A DNA stretch of 32,040 bases from Deltaproteobacteria bacterium (GTDB lineage Bacteria; Desulfobacterota; Dissulfuribacteria; Dissulfuribacterales; QOAL01), in NCBI GenBank assembly GCA_026986785.1, contig JALSNW010000037.1, positions 1-32,040 on the forward strand. The letters are read 5' to 3'. Positions 25,401 to 32,040 of the stretch are shown here, one piece after another (position 1 is the first letter of the stretch; every line of letters begins with the position of its first letter). The notes under the pieces were generated by a model that was given only the letters and a program-made list of their open reading frames with translations, ran no database searches and was not told the DNA's origin. Both the position numbers and the translations under genes were made by a program.

Positions 25401-26225
25401 TCAGTGCCCCTTGTGACGGCCCAACACCCTATGGGGCAAACCGTGGGCAACCATCTCCACTGGGCAGCTCTCTGCCCTGCCCATGAGCAAGGATGCCATG
25501 TCATGAGTGATCTTTGGTTCGTGGTGGAAAAAGACTGTCTCGTTTACACAGATCACCGATTTTATGTATTTCGACAAGAGTCCAACATCGTGGGTGACAA
25601 AAAGTATAGTGATCTCCTCGTTAAGTTTGCCCAAAAGGTCGAACAGCATTGTCTGCCCATCGATATCGATACTTGCCATTGGCTCGTCGAGAAAGAGCAC
25701 CTCAGGATCTGAAACAAGGGCCCTCGCCAACAAGGTGCGTTGAATCTGCCCCCCTGAAAGATCATCTATTCTCTTATGCTGCAATTCTTCCATGCCCACG
25801 AGCTTCAAAACCCTGAGGGCCGCCTCCTTGTCTTCCCTGCTAAACCTACACCCCATACCCGTATAGCCGAGCCTGCCGAGCAAGGCCACCTCTAACACGG
25901 TGATAGGAAATCCCTTTTCTCCTGTACTGTACTGGGGCATGTAGCCCACGCGGCAACGCGTCTTGGCAGGTTCGTCACCCAAGAGCATGACCTTACCCTT
26001 TTTGGGCTTCAACAACCCGAGCATGAGCTTTACGAGAGTGGTCTTCCCTCCACCATTAGGCCCTATTATGGCCACGAAATCACCATGATATATACGTAAA
26101 TTGACATCTGTAAGGACAGGAGCGCCGTTAAAGGCAAAGGAACAGTCTTCAATTTCGATATCAGGGACCTGACCATGTCCCCCTGCAACATCCTTGGAAG
26201 ACGGGCCGGTTTTCGATCCTTTCAT
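25401..26225 (-). CDS. znuC: Zinc/manganese-type ABC transporter ATP-binding protein
   Basis: The protein has 274 residues from ATG 26225, which forms an ATGA overlap with the binding-protein stop; a longer frame to 26276 lies inside znuA and is rejected. Motifs: Walker A GPNGGGKT (55-62), Q-loop Gln98, signature LSGGQ (156-160), Walker B VLFLDE (176-181) and switch His212 in FVTHD. The tail CPVEMVAHGLPHRVLGRHKGH is His-rich and typical of this subgroup. It energises metal import at the inner membrane. The first 20 residues are a low-complexity Ser/Gly/Lys leader not needed for the fold. Confidence 0.94.
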   Translation of the reverse strand: MKGSKTGPSSKDVAGGHGQVPDIEIEDCSFAFNGAPVLTDVNLRIYHGDFVAIIGPNGGGKTTLVKLMLGLLKPKKGKVMLLGDEPAKTRCRVGYMPQYSTGEKGFPITVLEVALLGRLGYTGMGCRFSREDKEAALRVLKLVGMEELQHKRIDDLSGGQIQRTLLARALVSDPEVLFLDEPMASIDIDGQTMLFDLLGKLNEEITILFVTHDVGLLSKYIKSVICVNETVFFHHEPKITHDMASLLMGRAESCPVEMVAHGLPHRVLGRHKGH

Positions 26226-27190
26226 CTGAGGTTCTCTTTTATCTTTCGGGCAACGGACAACAGGTTCTTGTCCCATTCATAGGCCAAAGGGTCAGCAGGT
26301 AGCAATGTGGCACCGATTGAATCAGCCACAGCCTCTGCACTTTTCTTGGAATACTGAGGTTGAATCAATATCGTCTTTATGCCAAGACGTTTGGCCATCT
26401 TGGCAAGCGTTACCAATCGTGCTGGCTTGGGCTCCCTGCCCTTTTCTTCTATGGCAATCTGGCGGAGTCCATATGCCCTGGCAAAATATCCCCAACATGG
26501 ATGATAGACCATAAAGGCCCTTTGCCTGCCTATTTCAGAAGAGATGGATTGAAACATATTCATTATCTTAAGATCTGTCTGGGCAATCTGCTCGATGAAA
26601 TCAAGATATCTGGCCTGAAAATAGCTCGAATCCTTTGGCCTTTTCTCCAGCAGGGCATCTAAGATGTTCCTGGCCTGCAACATGACAAGGGGGGGAGAAA
26701 GCCAGATATGAGGGTCCATCATGGTAGGGCTGAAGCCCCTCCTTTCCCATTGATTTTCAGGGGACGTATCTCCTGAAATCGGGTATAGTTTGATACCTTT
26801 TTGGACAGGTATTATCTCCATGGCAGGGTTGATACGTTCGAATCTTGGCAGCCACGTCTTTTCAAAGGGTACTCCTATGGCAAAATAGATCTCGGCCCTG
26901 GAAAGTACTGCCATTTGCCTTGGGCGAGGTTCATAGGTCGCAGGATTGGCGCCAGGCGCCACCATGACAGAAACATCTACCCTTTCTCCCCCTATTCTCT
27001 CGACAAAATATTTCAAGGGCAAAATACTAACCATTGCTTGAAGCCTGGAAGTGCCAGTAGCTGAGGCTGTACAGACAAAAATACAGGCTCCAAGCGACAC
27101 GACCAGCAAAACTGCCAGGATCTCAAGCGCTCTATTCACGAACTGCTTATCATTCATTCTCCTTGGCACTCTCCCCAAAAATTTTTTCAT
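26222..27190 (-). CDS. znuA: Metal ABC transporter substrate-binding protein (ZnuA-like)
   Basis: This 322-residue cluster A-I binding protein has an N-terminal hydrophobic export segment (about 20-44). Core pieces are VSILPLKYFVERIGG, VMVAPGANPATYEP, DPHIWLSP and MVYHPCWGYFARAYGL. Candidate metal ligands are His161, His230 and Asp300. The first ligand, usually His in PHTYEP, is Ala84 here (PATYEP), and the His-rich loop common in zinc-binding ZnuA is missing. The start is uncertain: ATG 27190 has no clear ribosome site, and ATG 27157 has AGGAG only one base away. It heads the operon znuA-znuC-znuB-thioesterase-feoB and lies behind a TTGCAA double box. Confidence 0.9.
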   Translation of the reverse strand: MKKFLGRVPRRMNDKQFVNRALEILAVLLVVSLGACIFVCTASATGTSRLQAMVSILPLKYFVERIGGERVDVSVMVAPGANPATYEPRPRQMAVLSRAEIYFAIGVPFEKTWLPRFERINPAMEIIPVQKGIKLYPISGDTSPENQWERRGFSPTMMDPHIWLSPPLVMLQARNILDALLEKRPKDSSYFQARYLDFIEQIAQTDLKIMNMFQSISSEIGRQRAFMVYHPCWGYFARAYGLRQIAIEEKGREPKPARLVTLAKMAKRLGIKTILIQPQYSKKSAEAVADSIGATLLPADPLAYEWDKNLLSVARKIKENLR

Positions 27191-27237
27191 TATATAAAAC
27201 TACAGGCCAAGTTGATTGATACCAAGGCCTCAAAGAG

Positions 27238-27257
27238 AGCCCTGGGAAGACAGGGCT
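27238..27257 (-). promoter_or_regulatory. Leader hairpin before znuA
   Basis: AGCCCTG and CAGGGCT form a 7-bp stem with a 6-base loop, about 50 bases upstream of the znuA start and downstream of the putative promoter. It lacks a strong T run. It may stabilise the leader or be a weak attenuator. Confidence 0.35.
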
Positions 27258-27265
27258 AATTGTTA

Positions 27266-27291
27266 TTGCAACAAAATTGCAAGAAAGTCAA
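27266..27291 (-). promoter_or_regulatory. Promoter -35 with TTGCAA double box, candidate metal-repressor operator
   Basis: Two TTGCAA palindromes (27266-27271 and 27277-27282) are spaced 11 bases apart, one helix turn, with CAAAA between. They lie directly downstream of a TTGACT -35-like box (minus strand 27291-27286), so a bound repressor would block RNA polymerase. The -10 is poor (CAATAA region near 27264-27269). Because the downstream operon imports metals, a Fur-family regulator such as Zur is the obvious candidate. That is inference. Confidence 0.5.
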
Positions 27292-27400
27292 GAAGATTTC
27301 ACCTGGCAACGATTAGGCCATAATCGAAAATGCCATCTAACCAGGACATGCAAGAGACTTTAACCCTGGTTTAATTTCAAAGGCTGTCTCCCCTCATCAA

Positions 27401-28876
27401 TTACCAGTCATAGATGATCTCCCACTCTTTCGTAAACGGAGCATCATCAGGTTTGTATATCTTATAGATGGTCTGTCCCTTCCCTGGTTCACTTCGTTGC
27501 CCTTCACGCCAGAGTCTGAGTTCTATTGCCGGTGTTGGATGGGCTGTATCGGCGTGACCATTGTTATTTTCAAGCCACAACTCCCGCTCCTCGATAACCT
27601 TCCAGAGCGAACCATCCTCTCTACACCTGACCCTTTCCCCAACTCTGGGAAGCTCCAATCTCTGCCGTAGTTCCTTGAACTTATAGGGAGACTTGGCCCC
27701 GTGATCCAGTACCCTCTCTCCAAGAAACATGATCCCGATAGCCCCTATTGGCGCTGTAAGAAGAATGGACATGACGGCAATAGCAAGGATGAGGTCTCCT
27801 GATGCCACACCATAGGCAAGAGGGACGGCCCCTATAGCAGCCTGAACTGTGGCCTTTGGGATATAAGATACTACAGTAAAGAGCCTTTCCATCTGATTTA
27901 GTGGTGTACCGATAAGACACAAATAGGTGCCGATACTCCTGAAAAAAAGACCTATGATAATCAATAAACTGCCCATGAGACCAGCGTCCATGGCTACATG
28001 GATATTCACCTGGGCGCCGACCAACACGAAAAGGAGGAGCTCAGCGAACACCCAGAGCTTCTTCAGCTTCTGTGACATTATATGGGCTATGGGCTCGGAC
28101 TTTTCCAGGATTATAAACCCTATTGCCATGACACCGAGCAAACTGGCGATTGGGACGTGGCCCTCTGCCTGTTTTTCTATCCATGTAAGCATTATGGAGA
28201 TACCAAGTACGATCAGAGTCCTTTTTGGTGGCCGCCAATCATACCTTTCGAAGAGTCTATAGAGGATATATCCTGGAATAAGACCTATGAGGATGCCAAG
28301 GGTTATGGATACCGGGATCTCTGCCAATTTCGCCCATACGTTCACCTGCCCCCCTCCATACATACCGAGGAAGATGCTGAAAAGGACAATGACAAATACG
28401 TCGTCCACGGAAGATGCTGCGAGGATCAGGGTCGGAATCCCCTTTTTTGCACCACGTCCCCTATCCATGAAGTCTATCATAAGTGGCACTACTACGGCCG
28501 GGGATACAGCCCCCAAAATGGCACCCAAGATAGCAGCCTCTATATAACTGATTCCCAGTAACTTGGGGCCAAAATACGTGACTGCCGCTATCTCGAAAAG
28601 AGCAGGCACAGCACTCAGTAGCATGGCAGTGCGCCCCACCCTATTAAGGGTATCACGGCGTAGTTCAAAGCCTGCTCTCAGGAGGATCACTATGAGGGCA
28701 ATCTTTCTGAAGTCCCCTGAGACATTCATCATCTCAGGCGACATAAGATTCAACACATAAGGCCCTGCAAGGATGCCTATGATGAGCATGCCTATGAGGC
28801 CAGGAAGCTTGATTTTTTTAAACAGGTAATCAGCCCCGAGACCAAGCAAGATGATAATGGCTATGCTGAGATCCAT
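27401..28876 (-). CDS. Monovalent cation/proton antiporter (CPA family)
   Basis: The 491-residue protein has about 12 membrane helices over residues 1-395 and a hydrophilic C-terminal domain of about 95 residues. Family hallmarks are LLRAGFELR (65-73), GAVSPAVVVP (122-131) and the ion-binding acidic pair Asp158-Asp159 in AASSVDDVF. These fit electrogenic Na+/H+ or K+/H+ exchange; the ion is not determined by sequence. The C-terminal part (GERVRCREDGSLWKVIEERELWLENN and onward, ending EWEIIYDW) looks like a small beta domain and may be regulatory. The start is ATG 28876 behind GGGGGAG. It is preceded by the terminator of the dus unit, so it likely has its own promoter within 28877-28890 or relies on read-through. 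Confidence 0.92.
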   Translation of the reverse strand: MDLSIAIIILLGLGADYLFKKIKLPGLIGMLIIGILAGPYVLNLMSPEMMNVSGDFRKIALIVILLRAGFELRRDTLNRVGRTAMLLSAVPALFEIAAVTYFGPKLLGISYIEAAILGAILGAVSPAVVVPLMIDFMDRGRGAKKGIPTLILAASSVDDVFVIVLFSIFLGMYGGGQVNVWAKLAEIPVSITLGILIGLIPGYILYRLFERYDWRPPKRTLIVLGISIMLTWIEKQAEGHVPIASLLGVMAIGFIILEKSEPIAHIMSQKLKKLWVFAELLLFVLVGAQVNIHVAMDAGLMGSLLIIIGLFFRSIGTYLCLIGTPLNQMERLFTVVSYIPKATVQAAIGAVPLAYGVASGDLILAIAVMSILLTAPIGAIGIMFLGERVLDHGAKSPYKFKELRQRLELPRVGERVRCREDGSLWKVIEERELWLENNNGHADTAHPTPAIELRLWREGQRSEPGKGQTIYKIYKPDDAPFTKEWEIIYDW

Positions 28877-28891
28877 TTACTCCCCCTCTCA

Positions 28892-28930
28892 AAATAAAAA
28901 GGCCCTGCATAAAATCCCAAGCAGGGCCTT
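28892..28930 (-). terminator. Intrinsic terminator of the dus unit
   Basis: On the minus strand AAGGCCCTGC (28930-28921) pairs perfectly with GCAGGGCCTT (28908-28899) around a 12-base loop, and the sequence continues TTTATTTT. It ends the transcript coming from dus, about 210 bases after the dus stop, and lies just before the antiporter gene. The stretch 28931-29139 shows no gene. Confidence 0.88.
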
Positions 28931-29139
28931 GATAATCAGGTCATTCTGCCTGCAAAAAGATTGCAAAAGTGCCCTTTTTGTCAAACAGAAGTCATCAACT
29001 GAATGAAAACAGTGGTTCAGGCAGACTTCATTGCCTTGAAAAACTTAGCGACTATTACACAAGGCCATTTTGGTGTCAAGGAGCTTTCATCCAATTGTCA
29101 CTAAAAGGCCTGTTTAGTATAGACACCACAGGGACCAGT

Positions 29140-30165
29140 TCACGGACAACCCTTGAACCTTTCCGTGCCCCTGTTTTTTTCAAAGAATCTGTCTGCCTTC
29201 TCCATGGCCTCTGACATGGAGGTTGAACCTTGAACAGCCATGGCCAATCTGTTTCCAAAGGGGTAGTTGCGTGAAAAATAATGGGTAAATTCCTTCAGCC
29301 TCCCTATCCTCCGCTCTTGCGGAAACCTGGATATGAGGCCGTGACAAAAGGAATGATAGATTGCAGGAAGATCAATCTGTGGTGGCGGACTCGAAAGACC
29401 AGACAGCCCGGATGCAATACATGAAAAAATCCAGGGCATTATTGCAGCAGCACGACCTATCATCAGACCGTCTGCATTTGATTGCGCCAGGCACCTTGTT
29501 GCATCCTCCAGGGAAAAAATCCCTCCATTGATGATTATTGGTATGCCCAGCCACTGTTTTGCAAGACCTGCCCATTCCCAGCGAGGTTTCCGGGAAAAAG
29601 GCTCCCGGTCCAGCCTGGCGTGGATATAAAGGGCGTCAAGCCCCAAAGCCTCAAGCAAGAGGAGCCTACGCCTGAACATTGCCCTATCGAGGCATGGACC
29701 AAGACGGATCTTGGCCGTAAATGGCAAATCCGTACTTACTCGGATCTTCCACACCACCTCTTTCAACCTGTCTTCATCCTCCCATAAGGCGATTCCACAG
29801 CCCAATTTTCTAACCTTTGGCGCACCACAACCAAGGTTGAGATCAATAGCAGCCGCCCCCAGTTCCTCAAGTCTTTCTACTGCTGGCCGAACATGGCTAG
29901 CTTGCCCCACCAGCAATTGATAACTCAATGGGGTTTCCCTTGCGGTCCTGATCAGGTAAGGAGACTTTTCGGGATTTTCAAAAGGGATACTCTTGGCAGA
30001 CAACATCTCTGTACTGTAGAGTCCAACGCCACCAAATTGGGCAATGATAGACCTCAAGGCCGAATGAGTAAGACCCGCCATGGGTGCAAGCACAAGGGGT
30101 GGACGTATCTCCAAATTCCCCAGTCGAAATGATTCCTTTGTCATTGGCGAAGACTCAGGCACCAT
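29140..30165 (-). CDS. dus: tRNA-dihydrouridine synthase
   Basis: The 341-residue flavoprotein has a TIM barrel (about 15-250) and a helical tail. Dus motifs are APMAGLTH (27-34), SYQLLVGQ (81-88), DLNLGCGAPKV with the catalytic-type Cys113 (108-118), TAKIRLG (149-155), His181 in YIHAR, INGGIFS (211-217) and GLMIGRAA (232-239). The family reduces uridine to dihydrouridine in tRNA D-loops using FMN and NADPH. The common GCP after the barrel strand reads GCG here, a mild departure. AGGAG five bases before ATG 30165 supports this start over the ATG at 30144, although it overlaps the 3' end of the upstream ygiQ remnant by 11 bases. Translational coupling to ygiQ is likely in the ancestor. Confidence 0.93.
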   Translation of the reverse strand: MVPESSPMTKESFRLGNLEIRPPLVLAPMAGLTHSALRSIIAQFGGVGLYSTEMLSAKSIPFENPEKSPYLIRTARETPLSYQLLVGQASHVRPAVERLEELGAAAIDLNLGCGAPKVRKLGCGIALWEDEDRLKEVVWKIRVSTDLPFTAKIRLGPCLDRAMFRRRLLLLEALGLDALYIHARLDREPFSRKPRWEWAGLAKQWLGIPIIINGGIFSLEDATRCLAQSNADGLMIGRAAAIMPWIFSCIASGLSGLSSPPPQIDLPAIYHSFCHGLISRFPQERRIGRLKEFTHYFSRNYPFGNRLAMAVQGSTSMSEAMEKADRFFEKNRGTERFKGCP

Positions 30166-30855
30166 CCCCTCTCCTCGTCCTTCTCATCAAGGATTCGAGT
30201 ACCCTTCTCTGGGCCATTCTCTGCCGTCTCTTCTTGGCCACATATATTGGCCTCTTCCTATATCTGTCCAAGCCTGTCACATACATGGCCGTAGAAAGCG
30301 TTCCAGGGGTAGGTGTAAAATCCTGAAACTGGCGAATGGGCAACTTCAATCGCAAAAGACGCCTTTTCATCATCTCCATGTGCTCCATGTTACAGCCAGG
30401 ATGGGACGTCATGAAATAGGCAGACAGGCTCAAGACCTTGCCGTTGTCTTTTTCTTCTGTCCTGAACATCTCCAGAAACTCTTTCAGGATCCGGCCACCT
30501 GGTTTGTGCATCAAGGACAAGACCTGGTCTTCTGTGTGCTCAGGAGCTATCTTTAGCATACCTGGGGTATGGTCTCTTAAAATTTTCTTGAATAGACGCG
30601 GGGTTTTGAGAAGGAGATCCATTCTGAGCCCCGATGAGATGAAAAGATGTTTCACTCCATCTATTATCTCGACCTTTTCAAGCAATGAGAGGAAATAACC
30701 CTCTTCCAGGTGGAGATGTCTACAGAGCCTTGGGAAAAGGCAGTCTCTTCTCGAACACTTGTCTGTCCTTTTACATCTGGCCCCGAAAAGGTTTGCAGTA
30801 GGGCCTCCAAGATCTGAACCCAAATTATGCACTTCTCTGCAACAGAGAGCTTGGC
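30155..30855 (-). pseudogene. ygiQ: Truncated YgiQ-family radical SAM gene (C-terminal part only)
   Basis: The readable part (225 residues from GTG 30832) matches the C-terminal half of the UPF0313/YgiQ family: SDLGGPTANLFGARC, a Cys-rich CSRRDCLFPRLCRHL, LFISSGLRMDLL, LKIAPEHTEDQVLSLMHKPGG, AYFMTSHPGCNMEHM, QDFTPTPGTLSTAMYVTGL and a basic tail. The full family is roughly 600 residues or more, and its N-terminal half holds the CxxxCxxC iron-sulfur motif of the radical SAM core. That half is absent here. In frame upstream the code continues only to about 30871, where a TGA falls next to the insertion sequence end. The enzyme is therefore almost certainly inactive. The GTG is unlikely to be a real start. 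The family's reaction is unknown. Confidence 0.85.
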
Positions 30856-30871
30856 CCTCAATTTTTGAGGG
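30855..30871. repeat. Palindrome at the probable insertion sequence end
   Basis: CCCTCAA (30855-30861) and TTGAGGG (30865-30871) flank TTT. It sits exactly where the ygiQ reading frame stops making sense, so it may be part of, or next to, the terminal inverted repeat. Confidence 0.5.
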
Positions 30872-31057
30872 TCACAATTTAGCGTTGAGCGTCATGCAAG
30901 GATGTCAACGGACATTTTTCCCCAATTTCGATGCCATCAGGCCCCAAGATCGTCATTTGCCAGGTAGGATAAGGCAACATCGCCAGCCTTGTGGCGCAAT
31001 CCTTCCCTCCCGATTCCGGGCATCTGCATCACTGTCTAGAAAAAAAACATCAGTGCC

Positions 31058-32040
31058 TCATGCAAGGGCTTTTTGAGCATGACGGAATTCATTCTGATAT
31101 GTCCACCACTGGGCAAGCCGTACCAGAATCCTGCGACCTTTCCTGACAACCCGTGCAGGAATCCAGAGAAGTTTCCATCGGACGCTATGAGCCATCTCCT
31201 TTCGGCCACTGCGCCCAAGGGCCATCTCCTTGAACCAGTTCATGAGGTTGTAGGCAAGCATCACCAACTCGAAGTACAACCTGGAGCCAGCCCAGTTCCT
31301 GGTAATGCTCGTATCCAAACCGAAACCGTAGATGCCCTCCTTGATGAAATTCTCACAGCAGGCACGCTGGTTGTAGCAGTGCCAGACATCTTCTCCGGAA
31401 AGCTCGCTGTTAGTGGCTATAACCTGATAGTCATAGAGTTCTGCCTGGACATTGAGCAGCTTGAGCTGCTTTCTGGGCAACTCACCATGTTTTACGGGCT
31501 TGCGTATCACAACGAAACGGACCTGTTTGCTTCTCCCGATGGGGACAAAAATCTCTCCCGTTGCCCGGTTCCCATCGATCTTGTGCCATGTGCCTATGCC
31601 GAGAATCAGTCTCTGAACCCAAGGCTGTTTGGGAACGACTACGTAAAATTCGATCCCACGCCCCCAAAGCCATTTGAGAAATTCCCAGTTAAAAAAGCCA
31701 CTGTCCGCCCTAAGTCTTATCTCGGCCTTGCCGGGCAGCCTGCAAAACATCTTTTTCAAAAAATCTCTGACATGGTGGTTGGTGCAGTTTCCAGGACGGA
31801 AAAGACCCCCGAGGCAGTCCCGCGTTTCTCCCACAAAACACAAAAAAGGATGGTAACTTTTCCTTCCGCGCTTTTTCGGGTTGTAGCCACGTTTTGCACG
31901 ATGCTGATTGCCAAATACAGGGATGACGTGAGAATCGAGATCAAGCGTGATTTTATTCATATCCTGAAATCCTTTGCGAACACGGTCAAGAAGCATCTGG
32001 TTGATCCCTGCCATATGATCTGCTTTGTGCACGGTGATCT
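31058..32040 (-). CDS. IS1380-family transposase (5' end outside window)
   Basis: At least 324 residues of a DDE transposase are visible. LDLDSHVIPVFGNQHRAKRGYNPKKRGRKSYHP is the hallmark IS1380 segment with the first catalytic Asp. LRADSGFFNWEFLKWL carries the second Asp, and the later ENFIKEGIYGFGLD region holds the catalytic Glu. Family proteins are about 430-460 residues, so roughly 100 or more N-terminal residues lie beyond the right edge; the ATG at 32032 is probably internal. The visible frame is uninterrupted down to TGA at 31058, so the element may still be active. It cuts the ygiQ gene. Confidence 0.93.
   Translation of the reverse strand, partial: ITVHKADHMAGINQMLLDRVRKGFQDMNKITLDLDSHVIPVFGNQHRAKRGYNPKKRGRKSYHPFLCFVGETRDCLGGLFRPGNCTNHHVRDFLKKMFCRLPGKAEIRLRADSGFFNWEFLKWLWGRGIEFYVVVPKQPWVQRLILGIGTWHKIDGNRATGEIFVPIGRSKQVRFVVIRKPVKHGELPRKQLKLLNVQAELYDYQVIATNSELSGEDVWHCYNQRACCENFIKEGIYGFGLDTSITRNWAGSRLYFELVMLAYNLMNWFKEMALGRSGRKEMAHSVRWKLLWIPARVVRKGRRILVRLAQWWTYQNEFRHAQKALA

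Larger units (their letters stand above)
30850..32040 (-). mobile_element. IS1380-family insertion sequence (partial, runs off right edge)
   Basis: The stretch carries an IS1380-type transposase gene and ends within the ygiQ coding frame. The likely inner end is near the palindrome CCCTCAATTTTTGAGGG (30855-30871), directly beside the point where the ygiQ frame breaks. The exact terminal repeat and the target duplication cannot be confirmed because the other end is outside the window. Between the transposase stop and ygiQ (30872-31057) no further gene is seen. Confidence 0.75.

Noticed and set aside
27339-27371. AACCAGG/CCTGGTT inverted repeat as antiporter terminator
   Set aside because: The 19-base loop is long and no T run follows on the minus strand.
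1-32040. CRISPR arrays, rRNA genes, ordinary tRNAs, phage structural genes
   Set aside because: No regularly spaced repeats, no rRNA segments, no tRNA cloverleaf other than the tmRNA ends, and no phage-like genes were seen.

Overview
The window looks like a chromosomal piece of an anaerobic, Gram-negative bacterium, most likely a deltaproteobacterium (Desulfobacterota) and possibly a sulfur-metabolising one. This lineage call is inference. It rests on the Rex redox repressor next to a large TauE-type anion permease, a hybrid PAS histidine kinase, several Sec signal peptides and periplasmic proteins, and the overall protein style. No 16S rRNA gene or other lineage marker is present.

Layout, left to right. 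(1) 1-413: the tail of an antitoxin gene and a Fic/Doc toxin, with GC-rich codon use unlike the rest. (2) 687-1041 (-): tmRNA gene ssrA with a good promoter; its 3' end faces the toxin, so this may be a genomic-island boundary. (3) 1427-3806 (+): an operon of a DAHP-synthase-family protein, a GMP-synthase-like glutamine amidotransferase and a small membrane protein. (4) 3851-7518: a SYLF lipid-binding protein (-), a nitroreductase (+), a FetAB-like ABC exporter pair (-) and Hsp20 (+). (5) 7815-9905 (+): a cPLA2/patatin-like phospholipase carrying an inserted membrane domain. (6) 9917-12802 (-): a dCache-HAMP-PAS-HisKA-HATPase-REC hybrid kinase, divergent from an hdeD-yfdX stress pair (+). (7) 14810-18636 (-): two tandem exported DUF3857/transglutaminase-like proteins, one with an intact Cys-His-Asp triad and one degenerate. 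(8) 19171-21663 (+): rex, then a 559-residue TauE/SafE-family permease with a large exported N-terminal domain. (9) 21917-27190 (-): a metal-uptake cluster, znuA-znuC-znuB-hotdog thioesterase-feoB, with a TTGCAA double-box operator candidate. (10) 27401-30165 (-): a cation/proton antiporter and a tRNA-dihydrouridine synthase. (11) 30155-32040 (-): the C-terminal part of a YgiQ-type radical SAM gene, cut off by an IS1380-family insertion sequence that runs off the right edge.

Themes: envelope and acid/heat stress (hdeD, yfdX, hsp20, antiporter), metal homeostasis (ZnuABC, FeoB, FetAB), and redox or sulfur-anion transport (rex, tauE-like). Strong intrinsic terminators separate several units (7551, 14751, 21683, 28897). 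The best candidates for something undescribed are the paired active/inactive transglutaminases, the phospholipase with the membrane insert, the TauE permease with its exported domain beside rex, and the DAHPS-like/amidotransferase operon. No CRISPR array, rRNA gene or ordinary tRNA gene was found.
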